Positions 17,706-29,589 of a stretch of DNA of 64,000 nt are shown in pieces (position 1 is the stretch's first letter; every line of letters begins with the position of its first letter). This stretch comes from Lepus europaeus (lineage: Eukaryota; Chordata; Mammalia; Lagomorpha; Leporidae). The notes beneath the pieces are model-generated. The model saw only the letters and a program-made list of their open reading frames with translations. It ran no database searches and was not told where the DNA came from. Where the stretch lies: positions 67,813,297 through 67,877,296 of the forward strand of contig NC_084836.1 of NCBI RefSeq assembly GCF_033115175.1, given 5' to 3'. Made by a program: the position numbers and the translations under genes.

Positions 17706-20700
17706 ATGAGTCGCCAGTTCACCTGCAAGCCCTTGTCCGCCGCCAAGGGGGGCTTCAGCGGCTGCTCGGCCGTGCTCTCCGGGGGCAGCTCGTCCTCCTT
17801 CCGGGCAGGGGGCAAAGGGCTCAGTGGGGGCTTCGGCAGCCGGAGCCTCTACAGCCTGGGGGGCACCCGGAGCATCTCCTTCAATGTAGCCAGTGGCAGC
17901 GGGCGGGCTGGGGGCTATGGGTTTGGCCGGAGCCGGCCCAGTGGCTTTGCGGGCAGCATGTTTGGCAGTGCGGCCGTGGGGTCTGCGGGTCCGTCTGTCT
18001 TCCCGCCGGGGGGCATCCACCAGGTGACCATCAACAAGAGCCTGCTGGCCCCCCTCCACGTGGAGCTGGACCCTGAGATCCAGCGGGTGCGCGCCCAGGA
18101 GCGGGAGCAGATCAAGGCGCTGAACAACAAGTTTGCCTCCTTCATCGACAAGGTGGGAGCCGTAGGGCTTGCAGCTGCAACTTTCCGGCCCCCGGAGGGG
18201 TGGGGGTGGGGGTGGGGGTGGGGATGCTGTCTGAAGTGCAGGAAGGCAGGTGCAGCCCAGGCGTAGCAGGTGGACCAAGCCCTGGATGCCGAGGGAGCTG
18301 CAGAGTTTAGTCCGGGAGCAGGCATAGGAGACAGACAGAATGGCCTGGGAGGTGTCAAAGCCAGGCAGAGCAGAGGCCCTTGGCAGCCCGGAGTATCTAG
18401 ATAAGCGGGGGACACCCCTCCTCCCTTGTGGGACTCCAACCTCAGTCCGCAGCACTCTCGAGCGGTAAGGCCAGGAGGCAGGGGCCACGTGCACCAGGGC
18501 GATGGTTCTCAGACGTGGTCCCGAACCAGCAGCACCAGCATCCCCGGAACCCTCAGTGGATGTGAGCTTTCTTGGCCCCAGCCCAGAGTGTCTGTATCAG
18601 AGACCCTGGTGCGGGACCCTCACGGAGATGATGGTAAACTCTCAGGTTTGGGAACCACTGAGGAACAGGGTGGCCAAAGGTCTTGGAAAGTAGAGACTTC
18701 CTGAGCTGTGCAGAGCTGGGGAAGCTCCCCAGGAAGGACCTCTGAGCTAGGGTATTGAAGCATGAGTAGGAGCTTTCCAGATGCAGATGAGAGAAAGACA
18801 GTCTGGGGAGAGAGAGCGTGTGTACCATGGTAGAACTTGCTTGGGGAGGGCACCTCAGTTCTTGCGCGTTGGGTGAATGGTGAGGGAGAGGAGGAGCAGC
18901 CAGCAGCCAGGCTCTTCACAAAGATAAGGAACTTGAACTTGACCCTGCAGGTGAGGTAAAGCCACCCCAGGATTTGAAGGCAGGGAAGAAGGATATTGTT
19001 AGATTGCAAGAATTGTATTGTAAGAATGCTTGGTCTCCCCCCTGGGATAAGGCTCTGAGATAATGCAGGTTCTGACCTGGATTCCGGGTCTCCCATGTGG
19101 GTGCAGGGGCCCAAGGACTTGGGCTATCTTCTACTGCTTTCTCAGGTGCATTAGCAGGGAGCTGGATCGGAAGTGGAGCAGCTGGGACTCAAACTGGCTC
19201 CCCTATGGGATGCCGGCACTGCAGGTGGAGGCTTTCCCCGCTACGCCACAGCGCAGGTCCCGAGGTCTTTTTTTTTTTTTTTGACAGGCAGAGTGGACAG
19301 TGAGAGAGAGACAGAGAGAAAGGTCTTCCTTTTTTGCTGTTGGTTCACCCTCCAATGGCCACCGCGGTTGGCGCGCTGCGGCCGGCGCACCGCGCTGATC
19401 CGATGGCAGGAGCCAGGTGCTTCTCCTGGTCTCCCATGGGGTGCAGGGCCCAAGGACTTGGGTCATCCTCCACTGCACTCCCTGGCCACAGCAGAGAGCT
19501 GGCCTGGAAGAGGGGCAACCGGGACAGGATCGGTGCCCCGACTGGGACTAGAACCCGGTGTGCCGGCGCCACAAGGCGGAGGATTAGCCTAGTGAGCCGC
19601 GGCGCCGGCCAGGTCCCGAGGTCTTGATCTTGACAGATCTAGAAGGAAATGAGCTTTGGGGCTGCTCGTGGAGTGAGGACCTCCGACAAAAGCCTGCGGC
19701 ATAGGCAGACAACAGTTCCTGTCTTGGGACAGAAACCTCCTCCCCTCTCTCCCCGTTGACCCACTGCCTGTGCTGTGCCTTGGGTCCCAGGTGCGCTTCC
19801 TGGAGCAGCAGAACCAGGTGCTGGAGACCAAGTGGGCGCTGCTGCAGCAGCTGGACCTGAACAACTGCAGGAACAACCTGGAGCCCATCTTCGAGGGCTA
19901 CATCAGCAGCCTGCAGAGGCAGCTGGAGACGCTGGCCGGGGACCGGGTGAGGCTGGACTCGGAGCTGAGGACCATGCGTGACGTGGTGGAGGACTACAAG
20001 AAGCGGTGAGCGGGGCTGCGGCACCCAGGCTGGCCGCCTCCTGGGGCTGGGCTTTCCCAGCAGGCACCAGGGCATTGGCCTCTGGGCACAGATGGGCAAT
20101 GGGAGCCAGGCGGGCTGGACGGTGGCCAGGCAGCCGCGTGGGCAGTGTCAGGGCTGTCCCTGCAGGCGGTCCACCTCTCTCCACTGCCCACCCAAGGGGC
20201 CTGTGTGTGCACCACGGCCCCTTGCTCCTCAGCTGCCTGCCACCTGTGCCCCGGGGTCAGGGAACTCCCCCAGCACGGTTCCTGTAGGGCTTTAGGTCTT
20301 GGACACGTGGCCATGCTCCTTGCTCTTGTCTCGGGGACAGTTCTGGCTTCCCTGGAATGCCTGCCTCGGCGTGGAGTGGAGATGCTGGAAGGGACATCAG
20401 ACCGCGGAGAGCAGGAGGAACCTTCTCTCTCCGCTGGCATCCCAGGAAACCCCCTGCCTGGCTGTCCAGTCCCCAGGCCACTGCCCAAACAGTCCTTGAC
20501 GGCTGGCACAGGACACAGACTTGCACCACGTTCGGCTGTTGGAGGGGCCTCTCTCTTCTTCTTGCACCGTGAGAATACGCCTGCACACACACATGCACAC
20601 ACATACACACATGCACACACGCACCCGCACTCACACACACTCATGCACACATACACCTATACACACATGCACATATGGACACACACATACATGCACACAT

Positions 20701-23700
20701 ACACACAAGGATATACACACACATGCACATACACACATACATTCACACACATACATGTACACACATACATACATGCACACACATACACACAAGGATGTAC
20801 ACACATACACACATGCATCCACACACATACACGGATACACACACATGCACACACACATACACATGTACATGCAGACACACACACATGCGCACACACACAC
20901 ATGCGCCCCATGCTCACTCTGACACTTCTCCTCCAGGTATGAAGAGGAGATAAACAAGCGCACGACTGCTGAGAATGAGTTCGTGGTGCTCAAGAAGGTG
21001 AGCAGGGTTCACGGCCGGAGGCCAGAAGAGCCTGCAGCTGGGCGGGCTGGGGATGGCTGGGGGCATCTGGATCTTAGCTCACTTTGGGAGGGGCCGCAGG
21101 TCGACCTTCCAGCTCTGGCAAATGTCCGTGGCTGCCGCAGCTCCTGAGTGCAGAGCCACCAGCTGTGTGCGCCCCGCCTGGCAGCGGGGAGAGCTCCACA
21201 CCTGCTCTCTGGGAAACAGAGGCAGGAGGAGCCCAGGACATCCCAGGGACGGGGCCATGGGCTCACCACGAGCCCTGGCTGGGCGGCTGGTCCTTGCCCC
21301 TGGGGCTTGAGTCTGCTTCCCTGGGGAGCAGTCGCAGGTTGGGCACTGGCACGGCCGTGTCGGGGAGGGGCCTGTTTGGGTGATGTTGGGGCTCTGGCCC
21401 TAGGACGTGGATGCTGCGTACCTGAGCAAGGTGGAGCTGCAGGCCAAGGTGGACGCCCTGGACAGAGAAACCAAGTTCTTCAAGTGCCTGTATGAGGGGG
21501 TAAGACGCCCCAGCCCCCTCCTGTGAGGTCAGACCCGTGATGGGCAGCTACTTCCTGTAGGAGCCCGAGGGGCCGCCCTCACGGGGGTGCTGGGAGCTGT
21601 GTAGACCGAAGCTGAAAGTGGCAATGTGCCTGAACCTTCTGCGTCCCTGCCAGTCTCTGGAAGTCAGTTCCCACTGAACTCTAGCCAGACAGGCTTTTTT
21701 TAAAAGATTTATTTATTTATTTGAAAGGCAGAGTTACAGAGAGATTTTTTATCTGCTGGTTCACTCCAGAAATGGCCACAATGGCTGGAGCTGGGCAGAT
21801 CCAAAGCCAGGAGCCAGGAGCTTCCTCCAGGTCTCCCATGTGGGTACAGGAGCTCAACAACTTGACCATCTTCCACTGCTTTCCCAGCCCATAGCAGAGA
21901 GCTGGATCAGAAGTGGAGTAGCTGGGACTCGAACTGGCATCCATATAAGATGCCGGCATTGCGGGTGGTGGCTTTACCCACTATGGCCCTAGCCAAATAT
22001 ATTCGTCTTCCTGGTTGCCTGTTTCCTGGGGTCTTGAGCAGGCATCTGCGGGTGAGAATGTGTGTGGAGGCTTCCCCCACTCTATGAACATCTGGATTCA
22101 GGCTTCAGCCTGTGGCTGGGTGTGTGTGGGTTCCAGGGCTTAGTGTCCCCTACAGGGTGGCCACTAACCCCCTCCTGTCCTGTCTCAGGGACCGACATGG
22201 AGGCTGCTTTCTTCTGGGGCCACTTCAGACCCATTGGCAGTGTTTTGGTGTGGGATTGGCCCCTCTGGGGCAGTGTGCTCTGTTCTCACCAGCTTCGGGG
22301 AGTCTGGCTCTGCCTGGGGTGGCCCCGGGCCAGCTGGTGAGGAGGGGCTGATCACCTTAGCACCTTCCTTGGTCCCGGAAAGCATGTCACAATTCTGCGC
22401 TTCCCTTGTCCCCAGGAGATCGCCCAGATGCAGTCCCACATCAGCGACACGTCCGTGGTGCTGTCCATGGACAACAACCGTAACCTGGACCTGGACAGCA
22501 TCATCGCTGAGGTGCGCGCCCAGTACGAGGACATCGCCCAGAGAAGCAAGGTGGAGGCCGAGGCGCTGTACCAGACCAAGGTGAGGCGGCCCAGCTCCCC
22601 AGGGTCAGCGGTGCCGGGGGGCCTCGGGGCCCAGTGTCTGTCTGGTCTGAACCATCAGGAGGGAGGAGGAAGCCCAGCTCTGTCCTTGTGGCTCATTCCC
22701 ACGGCAGCCCCGTGGGGGTGTGCAGGGCTGAGAGCCAGCGACTGTGGGGCGGAGTCTGGATGAGCCATGGCGGAGTCCGGGGCAGGGGTGGGGCAGGTGG
22801 TAGACACATACGCTGACTCAGCATCTCAACTCCGCCAGGAACCTTAGTAAGTGAGGGGGCTCTGCAGGGTGGCCTGAAGTCAGGTGGTCCCTACCTTTTC
22901 ATCGACGTCCGGCTGCAAAGACCAAGGGGGCACCCAAGACGTGGAGACCTCTGATGGGTGCTGGGCGGGGTCGGGCGCTCCAAGTAATCTGCCTTTTCCC
23001 CTTTCCCTAATTGCTTCTTGCTGTTTATCTGGATCTTTCTCAAGGGAAATCCACACTCTTGGGAGATCTTATCTCTCCCTCCCCAGCCTCCTGCCTGGAG
23101 ACAGATTTGGCCTGTAGCGGGGGAGGAGGTGACTCCCCTGAGGCCCAGGAGACAACACAGGCCCAGCCTGGGCCCCAGATCCTCATAGGATGGTGCTGGG
23201 AGCCAGGGCTGGGAGTGCCTTGTGGCTGTGGTACTCTGGGTTGTCACTAGCCCCTTGCTTCCTGGGCTGTTCTCCCCTCCCCCCACCAGCTCTTTCCAGA
23301 GGAAACAGGCCAGGTCCGCTCAGACAGGGTCTTTGCACCCCTTGCTGTCTGGGCTTATCTCCCACTTCTCCCACTAACAGCAAGATTGACCAAACAAGAG
23401 TGCCTCTGAGAGCAAACACAAGGAGCAGAGACAGAAGCCCCGCCCACCACACCCAGCCTCGCCCCACCCTGCCCTCCACAAGTCTCTCAGGAAACCTGCA
23501 CCTGTGGCCAAGCTTCCAGGGACAGACGGGGCCTGGCCAAAGTCGCACCTGTTCTGTGCGCCTCTTAAGCCAAATTCTGGGGTAGAACTGTCAGTGGGTG
23601 ACATCACAGGCAGGAGGAACTGAAAACAAGCAAATGATTTGAAGTTCATGGCGGGCATCCCTGCAGCACCTTAACTTGAGAGCCAAACGCTTGCCCCTAT

Positions 23701-26700
23701 GAGACATTTTTTGGGCCCCAACCAGGCGGCATGCTAGGCACTGGTGATTCAGAAATAAAAGTCCCCTGCCATCCATTCATTCTGAGTCTGCCCAGGGAGA
23801 CAACAAAGGTGTGCAATCACAGTACAGTGAGGTAAGACCTATGGACTGGCAATGGGCGCACACTTGCATCCAGCCAAGGGATCAGGGAAGGCTTTCTGGA
23901 GGAAGTGGCTCTGGATGGGTTGGAGCCGGCCAGGGGAAAAGGCAGGCAGGATAGGGGAATTTCCAGGTTTGGGGGGGGGGCGCTCATGCAAAGACTCAGA
24001 GACAGCAGACCACATGGGACATTAGGGGGAGCCGAGGGACTGTTTGGCACAACTGGGGAGACAGGCAGGGGTTGGGCAGGGGCAGTGAGAACTGAGCATC
24101 TTGTTCCCTTGCTGTGAATTTGAATTTGACCTTGAGTTTGAAGAGCTGTAGGCAAAGGCATCCTCACTGGAGCTGTGTGTTACAAAGTTGCAGCATAGAG
24201 AATGGGAGACTTTGAGCGGTCTCAAGCCAGACAACCCCAAGGCAACCAAACTCAGCAGACAAATGGTTGACCAGGAGGCTGTGGACAGGCTTGGTGGAGA
24301 CAAGGACCTCTCCCTGCCTCTGCCACGGCCCCCAAGCCAGAGCCCAGCCTCGGAGCCAGGCGGGGTGCTGTCCAACCCCAACTCAATGCCACTGCTTCGG
24401 CCCCTCTGTCCCCAGTTCCAGGAGCTGCAGCTGGCGGCCGGCCGGCACGGGGATGACCTCAAGCACACCAAGAACGAGATCTCGGAGCTGACCCGGCTTA
24501 CCCAAAGGCTGCGCTCAGAGATCGAGAGCGTGAAGAAGCAGGTGAAAGGCTGGGGAGGCTCCTGACTCACTCCCAAGGCAGGGGAGATCCGCTTAGCACA
24601 GCCCCTGGCCCTCCTCCCTCTCGGGATCCTCCAGCCCAGAATCTCCGGCTCATCCCCCGCCCTCAGCTCCCATCCCGAGCCTGGAGCAATCGCAGGGCCT
24701 TCTCACAAAGCTGAAGGGCTCCAAAGACCAAGCCTCCAGCGGGCCCAGGTTCTGGGGACCCCCTCACCATGGCTGTGGCTGTGGCTGTATCTCTGCTCTA
24801 GAGACTGGGGCAGGTCTAGCCCCAGGGAGCTCATGATGGGCAGGGAATTCTTCCTTCTGCCCCTCAGTGTGGCAACCTGGAGACGGCCGTGGCAGACGCC
24901 GAGCAGCGAGGTGACTGCGCCCTCAAGGACGCCCGGGCCAAGCTGGACGAGTTGGAGGCCGCCCTGCAGCAGGCCAAGGAGGAGCTGGCCCGGATGCTGC
25001 GTGAGCACCAGGAGCTCATGAGCGTGAAGCTGGCCCTGGACATTGAGATCGCCACCTACCGCAAGCTGCTGGAGGGCGAGGAGTGCAGGTGCGGGATGGA
25101 GGGGCCGGAAGCACTTTGGCAATCCTCAGAGTCCAGCTCGAGGGGCAGGTGGTGGGGCTGGAGTCACCTGCTGTTGGCCTGGGACACAGTCTGAAGCAGC
25201 AACCACTTAGATAATGGGAGAGCAGTGTCCTCCTTTGCAGATGTCTCTGGGGACAGTGTCTCAATGACACCACTCAGACACCCGCCCATGTCATCCATAT
25301 TAATTGTGATACAAGAGGATCTGAGTCTCTGGGCAGGAGGCATCCGGCCAAAGATGAATTAAGTCATTTTATTTGTATTATCTTTGCTTGCATTGCTACT
25401 TCTTCTTTTTTTTTTTTTTCTTTTCTTCTTTGGAGAGGCATTTCTGGTTCCCTATTTACCCTGGCGATACAAGACTTCCTTATAAGAGAAATGCAGTTTG
25501 GTGATAAAATGCACAGCTCATTAGACACTAGCTCTAGCATGTGGATGTTGCACGTGGTCACAGCAGCGTTCAGAAGGTGCTACAGGAGGCACTGGCCTCT
25601 GAGGAGCCCTGCGCCAGCTGAGCACCATGTTGCGACTGACACCCAGAGAGGGAAAGCACCCTGAAGTCCCCTTGTTAGCTCCTGGTCCTGGGTTTGCTCA
25701 GGCACCAGCTTCACCGACTGCGGCAGTGGGTTTAAGAGAAACCCCTGCAGGAGGGACCACTCCAGGAGTGGAGTGGGGGCGGGGCTCCAGCGTTGCCGGC
25801 AAGTGGGAGGGGGTGTGTGGGGGAGGGGACTAGACGCAGCAGGTGCATCTGGCCAGCAGCTGGGCTCGGGGAGGGCGGGCCGGCTGATGATTTCTGGGAT
25901 GGTGTCCAGGCCGGGGTGGGGACTCACTGTGCTTTTCTCTCTGTGCAGAATGTCTGGAGAATACACCAACTCCGTGAGCATTTGTGAGTATTTCACGCCT
26001 CTTTAGGAAGTTTCTTTAGGCAATCAACAAGCATCAAGGGAGTGAGTGGGTGTGCCCACGGGACAGCCTGGGCTCCACCTGGTGGACCCTTATGATGACA
26101 TATGAGGGCACTTTAGAAAGTGAGTGGGAAAATAGAATTCAAAAGTATGTTCATTTTGGTGCAAAAAATTGACATTCTGGCCAATATTTATTTTTTATAG
26201 TTGGCATTTTTTGAAGACCCCCCATCCCTGCTCCCATGGGAGACGTGCAGCCTCCCCATTCAGAGGGGACTCAGCCTCCCCACCTTGGCCTTGTCCCAGA
26301 AATCCCAGGTGCATGGCAGAGGCTCTGGGTGCCACCCCTCCCCCAGCTTCCTGCAGGAAGATGCTGTGAGCACAGAGGGTCCCACATCCTCCCTGAAAAC
26401 AGAGACCTGCCTTGTGGCTTCAGGGGGCCCAGGCTGTTTCTCCTGGCATTTGAGATGCTCAGGACAGAAGCAGATGTCACCAACCCCAAGTTCATGAGTG
26501 TTTGTGAAGTGTTTGTTTAAGAGGTGACATTTGAGCTTGGACTGGGAAGGTGGGGGGGGGGACCCAGGGTCACCGCTGCCGGGGACACCCACTCACCATG
26601 CCTCTCTCCACCCTCCACAGCGGTGGTCAGCAGCTCCACGGCCGGGACTGCGGGCACAGGGCCCAGCTATGGGTTCGGCGGTGCTGGCACCTACAGCTAC

Positions 26701-26862
26701 CGGCCAGGCACCCTCGGGAGCTACAATACGCTGTCGGGGGGCTGCGTCACTGGCAGTGGGAACTGCAGCCCCCGTGCGGAGGTCAAGGCCAAGCTGGGCA
26801 GTGCAGGCGAATTCAGGGACACCCCAGCGAAGACCTCAGCCCCCAAGAAAACCACGAGATAA
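17706..26862 (+). CDS. KRT73: Keratin 73, type II inner root sheath keratin (9 exons)
   Basis: Type II intermediate-filament protein of the hair-follicle inner root sheath; it pairs with type I sheath keratins in the cytoplasm. Coding exons by GT-AG reading: 17706-18152, 19791-20005, 20937-20997, 21404-21499, 22416-22580, 24416-24541, 24868-25088, 25949-25983, 26621-26862. They total 1,608 bases, so 535 aa, close to the human length of 540. Exon sizes 215/61/96/165/126/221/35 are the standard type II pattern. The Gly/Ser-rich head starts MSRQFTCK. The helix-initiation block [11 protein letters not shown] ends exon 1, and helix termination [13 protein letters not shown] ends exon 7. The tail motif [13 protein letters not shown] distinguishes KRT73 from KRT71, KRT72 and KRT74. 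All splice sites are canonical and no lesion is seen. Introns hold SINEs and a CA array. Confidence 0.95.
18196..18223 (+). repeat. (GGGGGT)n tract, G-quadruplex capable
   Basis: Four or more runs of four to five G separated by single T on the sense strand, 44 bases after the exon 1 donor. It could fold as a G-quadruplex in DNA or pre-mRNA; function unknown. Confidence 0.7.
18497..18662. repeat. MER5A-like DNA transposon relic
   Basis: Begins 'gatggttctcagacgtgg' and ends 'tttgggaaccactga', with roughly inverted ends, and has 'cccagagtgtctgtatcagagacc' inside. This is the layout of the short hAT-type MER5 elements. Confidence 0.7.
19085..19254 (-). repeat. C-SINE fragment, antisense
   Basis: From 'ccgggtctcccatgtgggtgc' to 'ccgctacgccacagcgc'; the tail half is absent. 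The next SINE was inserted at its end. Confidence 0.85.
19270..19610 (-). repeat. C-SINE variant B, young, with 15 bp target duplication
   Basis: Antisense copy in KRT73 intron 1 flanked by perfect AGGTCCCGAGGTCTT repeats (19255-19269 and 19611-19625). Intact flanks and little divergence suggest recent insertion. Confidence 0.93.
20580..20915. repeat. CA-rich minisatellite (CACACATGCACA units) in KRT73 intron 2
   Basis: About 335 bases of CACATACACACATGCA-type repeats ending only 21 bases before the exon 3 acceptor (20936). It probably varies in length between individuals and may influence the branch-point/polypyrimidine region. Confidence 0.9.
21692..21995 (-). repeat. C-SINE, antisense, in KRT73 intron 4
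   Basis: Reversed tail 'aaaagatttatttatttatttgaaaggcagag' to 'tttacccactatggccctagcc'. Confidence 0.9.
22581..24415 (+). other. KRT73: KRT73 intron 5
   Basis: 1,835 bases with no clear young repeats. About 23860-24190 ('gggaaggctttctggaggaagtgg' and onward) resembles an ancient interspersed repeat. No coding content is recognised. Confidence 0.6.
26100..26220. repeat. DNA-transposon-like (MITE) fragment
   Basis: 'gagggcactttagaaagtgagtgggaaaatagaattc' and 'ttcattttggtgcaaaaaattg' match the arms of the palindromic element at 40246-40440. It lies in KRT73 intron 8. Confidence 0.5.
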
Positions 26863-27117
26863 AGCGACAGCTCCTTCCCCAGCGGGCATTAGGGAGTTAC
26901 TTGGCTGTGTGCTCCCTGGCCACAGGCTGTCTCCTGGGACAGCACCCCCAGCTCAGATCAGATACTTGCTTGTAGGCTGCACCTCATGCAGCCGCCGCTC
27001 ATTCTTCAGCATGGAGTCCCCCTTGTCGCTGGTCCTATCAGTCAAGGGATTTGTGCTCTGAGTCCGTGAGTTCATGTCCTGGTTCAGACTTCACACCCCT
27101 GCTTTCTATGTCTCACC

Positions 27118-27123
27118 AATAAA
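27118..27123 (+). terminator. KRT73: KRT73 polyadenylation signal
   Basis: AATAAA 256 bases after the KRT73 stop codon, giving a 3' UTR of about 280 bases and a transcript end near 27142. Confidence 0.85.
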
Positions 27124-27142
27124 CTTGGGAAACTCACGCAGA

Positions 27143-27632
27143 GCCAGGCTGTGTCTCTCTCCTGAGGAAACTGTCATCTCTGGCCCATGTGGAGTGGCCA
27201 GTGGGTGGGAACCAGAGTGTCTTTGGATCTGAGCAAGAGGTCCTCCATAGATGGACCCCACTGTCCCCTCTACTGGGCTTCTGATGTCTGGGGCTCACCC
27301 CTTTCTCCATCCCCAGCAGGTGCTTCTCCCAGGCCTGTGTTCCAGTGAACACACGCTCCGTTAAGGACACTGTGTGTTCTCAGCAGGGAGGAGAAGCCAA
27401 TCTTTGTCTGGTGGCAAGATTTAGAACTGCTCAGGAGCCAGTGTTAGAAAAGCTGGGGCTGGAGCTGCACCTGCCCTGCGTCTGCTCCCTGTTCCCCAAG
27501 AAAGGACCCAGGAGTAGATTCCTCTCTAAGGCAACAGCTGCTGCTCTCTTGAGCCTCACAGAGTTCCCACTGAATTGTGTGTGGATGAGCATGTGTATGT
27601 GTGTGTGCATGTGTGAATGTGCCGTGTGTTCA

Positions 27633-27665
<33 letters not shown>

Positions 27666-28023
27666 CCATCCCTGTCACATACATGGCTTTGTTGCTCAAC
27701 CACACAGATGCTCAGAGATTTCTCCTAAGTCCCCATGCCAGGACACCACAGGATGCAAAAGCCAGAGAGAAGCAAGCGCTCCAGCCCCAGGGTGCGGCTC
27801 CCATGCTGCATCTCAGTGGGGTCCGTGGATTCAGGTCCAGAGTTAGACTCTGCAAGGACTGGAGGACCATGAACAAAGCTTCCAGCCCCTTCTGGACTTC
27901 CTCTCTTTGGCTATAACACAGGCAGAAGTGGTACACCCAGGTGGCTGGTGAGCTCAAACAAGACAGCAGAGGCTGCCCTATGCAGTTCCTGGCACGGAAT
28001 TGATGTTTAGTAATATTAGTGGG
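27143..28023. other. Intergenic, no gene seen; (TG)n/(GA)n at 27590-27665
   Basis: Unique sequence after KRT73 apart from a TG run followed by GA repeats. Short open frames lack supporting features. Confidence 0.6.
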
Positions 28024-28345
28024 GGACCGACCCCGTGGCATAGTGGGTAAAGCTCCCGCCTGCAGTGCCGGCATCCAATATGAGTAACGATTCATGTCTT
28101 GGCTGCTCAACTTCTGATCCAGCTCTCTGCTGTGGCCTGGGAAAGCAGTAGAATATGGCCCATGTTCATGGGCCCCTGCACCCACGTGGGAGACCCAGAA
28201 AAGACTCCTGGCTCCTGGCTTTGGATTGGCACAGCTCTAGCCATTGCAGCCAATTGGGGAGTGAACCAGTGGATGGAAGACCTCTCTCTCTGCCTCTCCT
28301 CTCTCTGTGTATCTCTTTCAAATAAATAAATAAAACTTCTAAAAA
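28024..28345 (+). repeat. C-SINE
   Basis: Sense copy: 'gaccgaccccgtggcatagtgggtaaagc' head, body blocks, (CT)n and 'caaataaataaataaaacttct' tail. Confidence 0.93.
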
Positions 28346-28484
28346 ATGTTTGTGGGGACAGAAGCTTGTCCTCCATATTTGTGGCTCAAAAACTTAATTA
28401 GCTCACTGGAAGAAGCTTATAGCTGCTGCCAAAGCATTTCCTGAAATCCACACTTGAAGTGGCCCCTGCCTTTGTCATTTTCTC

Positions 28485-28865
28485 TTCATTGTAGCAAATA
28501 CCTGACCAGAGCTACTTAAGAAGGGTAGAGGCTTATTTTGGCTCATGGTTTTGAAGGTTCACAGTCCAAGATCGGGTGGCCCCACTGGGCTGGAACCTGA
28601 CCAGTGGGTGGTGGCAACCGCCGGGGGTGCTGTGACATGTGCAGAGGAAGGGCTGGGTGACCCAGAGAGAAAGGGCCAAACCAAACTCAGCCTCTGTAAC
28701 CAAGCCACTGCCTTTGGGGGCCTTCTGCCCACTGAGCCCACCTCCCAGCCTCCATCCTTCATCCATCAACCATGAGTGTTAATCCATCAACCACTTGAGG
28801 ACCCAGCCTTTAATACATGGGACTTTGGGGGCCACCCAAATTAATATCGAAGTCATAACAATGCC
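28485..28865 (-). repeat. MaLR (MLT1/MST-type) LTR relic
   Basis: 'aggcttattttggctcatggttttgaaggttcacagtccaagat' and 'gggactttgggggccacccaaattaat' correspond to the antisense ends of mammalian MaLR LTRs (quoted only to identify the type). It is an old solo LTR with no coding sequence. Confidence 0.6.
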
Positions 28866-29197
28866 CATAAACCATAAGGACAGTCTGTTTATTTCCCAAG
28901 GGAGGCTGATAGAGTAAGCGGACTTGGGAATCTGCGCTTATGCCAGTGGAGGAGAGCAGCTCAACAAATGCTTACCAGGTGTTCTTCCTGTGCGTGGTAC
29001 ATGCTGGTGCTTGGGATGCAAGGACAAAGACACCTATGTATGGCCCTAACAGAGACTTAACCACAACAGGTGTCACCGCAGCCCTGTGCTATCAGTAACA
29101 GAAGGCTACCCCACACAAGCAGCCATTGTTGTTCCTGGAATCACAAATGAGGAGTCCTTTGCAAGAGTGAAAAACTGGGTTAAAGAGCTTCAGAGGT

Positions 29198-29589
29198 AGG
29201 GACTGGTGCTGTGGCGTAGCGGGTAAAACTTCTGCCTGCAGTGCCGGCATCCCATATGGGTGCCGGTTTGAGACCCGGCTGCTCTGCTTCTGATTCAGCT
29301 CTCTGCTATGGCCTAGGAAAGCAGTGGAAGATGGCCCAAGTCCTTGGGCCCCTGCACCTGTGTAGGAGACTAGGAGCAAGCTCCTGGCTTCGGATTGGCA
29401 CAGCTGTTGTGGTCAACTGGGGAGTGAACCAGCGAATGGAAGATTCTCTCTCTCTCTCTCTCACTCTCTCTCTCTCTCTCTCTCCCTCTCTCCCTCTCTC
29501 CCTCTCTCCCTCTCTTCCTCTCTCCCTCTCTCCCTCTGCCTCTCTATAACTCTGACTTTCAAATGAACAAATGAATCTTTAAAAAAAGC
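29198..29589 (+). repeat. C-SINE inserted in the RAB5A retrocopy
   Basis: Sense copy with 'gggactggtgctgtggcgtagcgggtaaaac' head, an extended (CT)n/(CCCTCT)n run and tail 'aaatgaacaaatgaatctttaaaaaa'. Flanked by AGCTTCAG on both sides. Confidence 0.93.

Larger units (their letters stand above)
18153..19790 (+). other. KRT73: KRT73 intron 1
   Basis: 1,638 bases. It contains a G-rich tract just after the donor (18196-18223), a MER5A-like element (about 18497-18660) and two antisense SINEs (19085-19610). No additional exon is apparent. Confidence 0.8.

Noticed and set aside
17667-18494. Antisense open frame of 275 codons over KRT73 exon 1 (also 34388-35161 over KRT72 exon 1)
   Set aside because: GC-rich keratin head exons leave the antisense frame open by composition; no independent signals support a gene.
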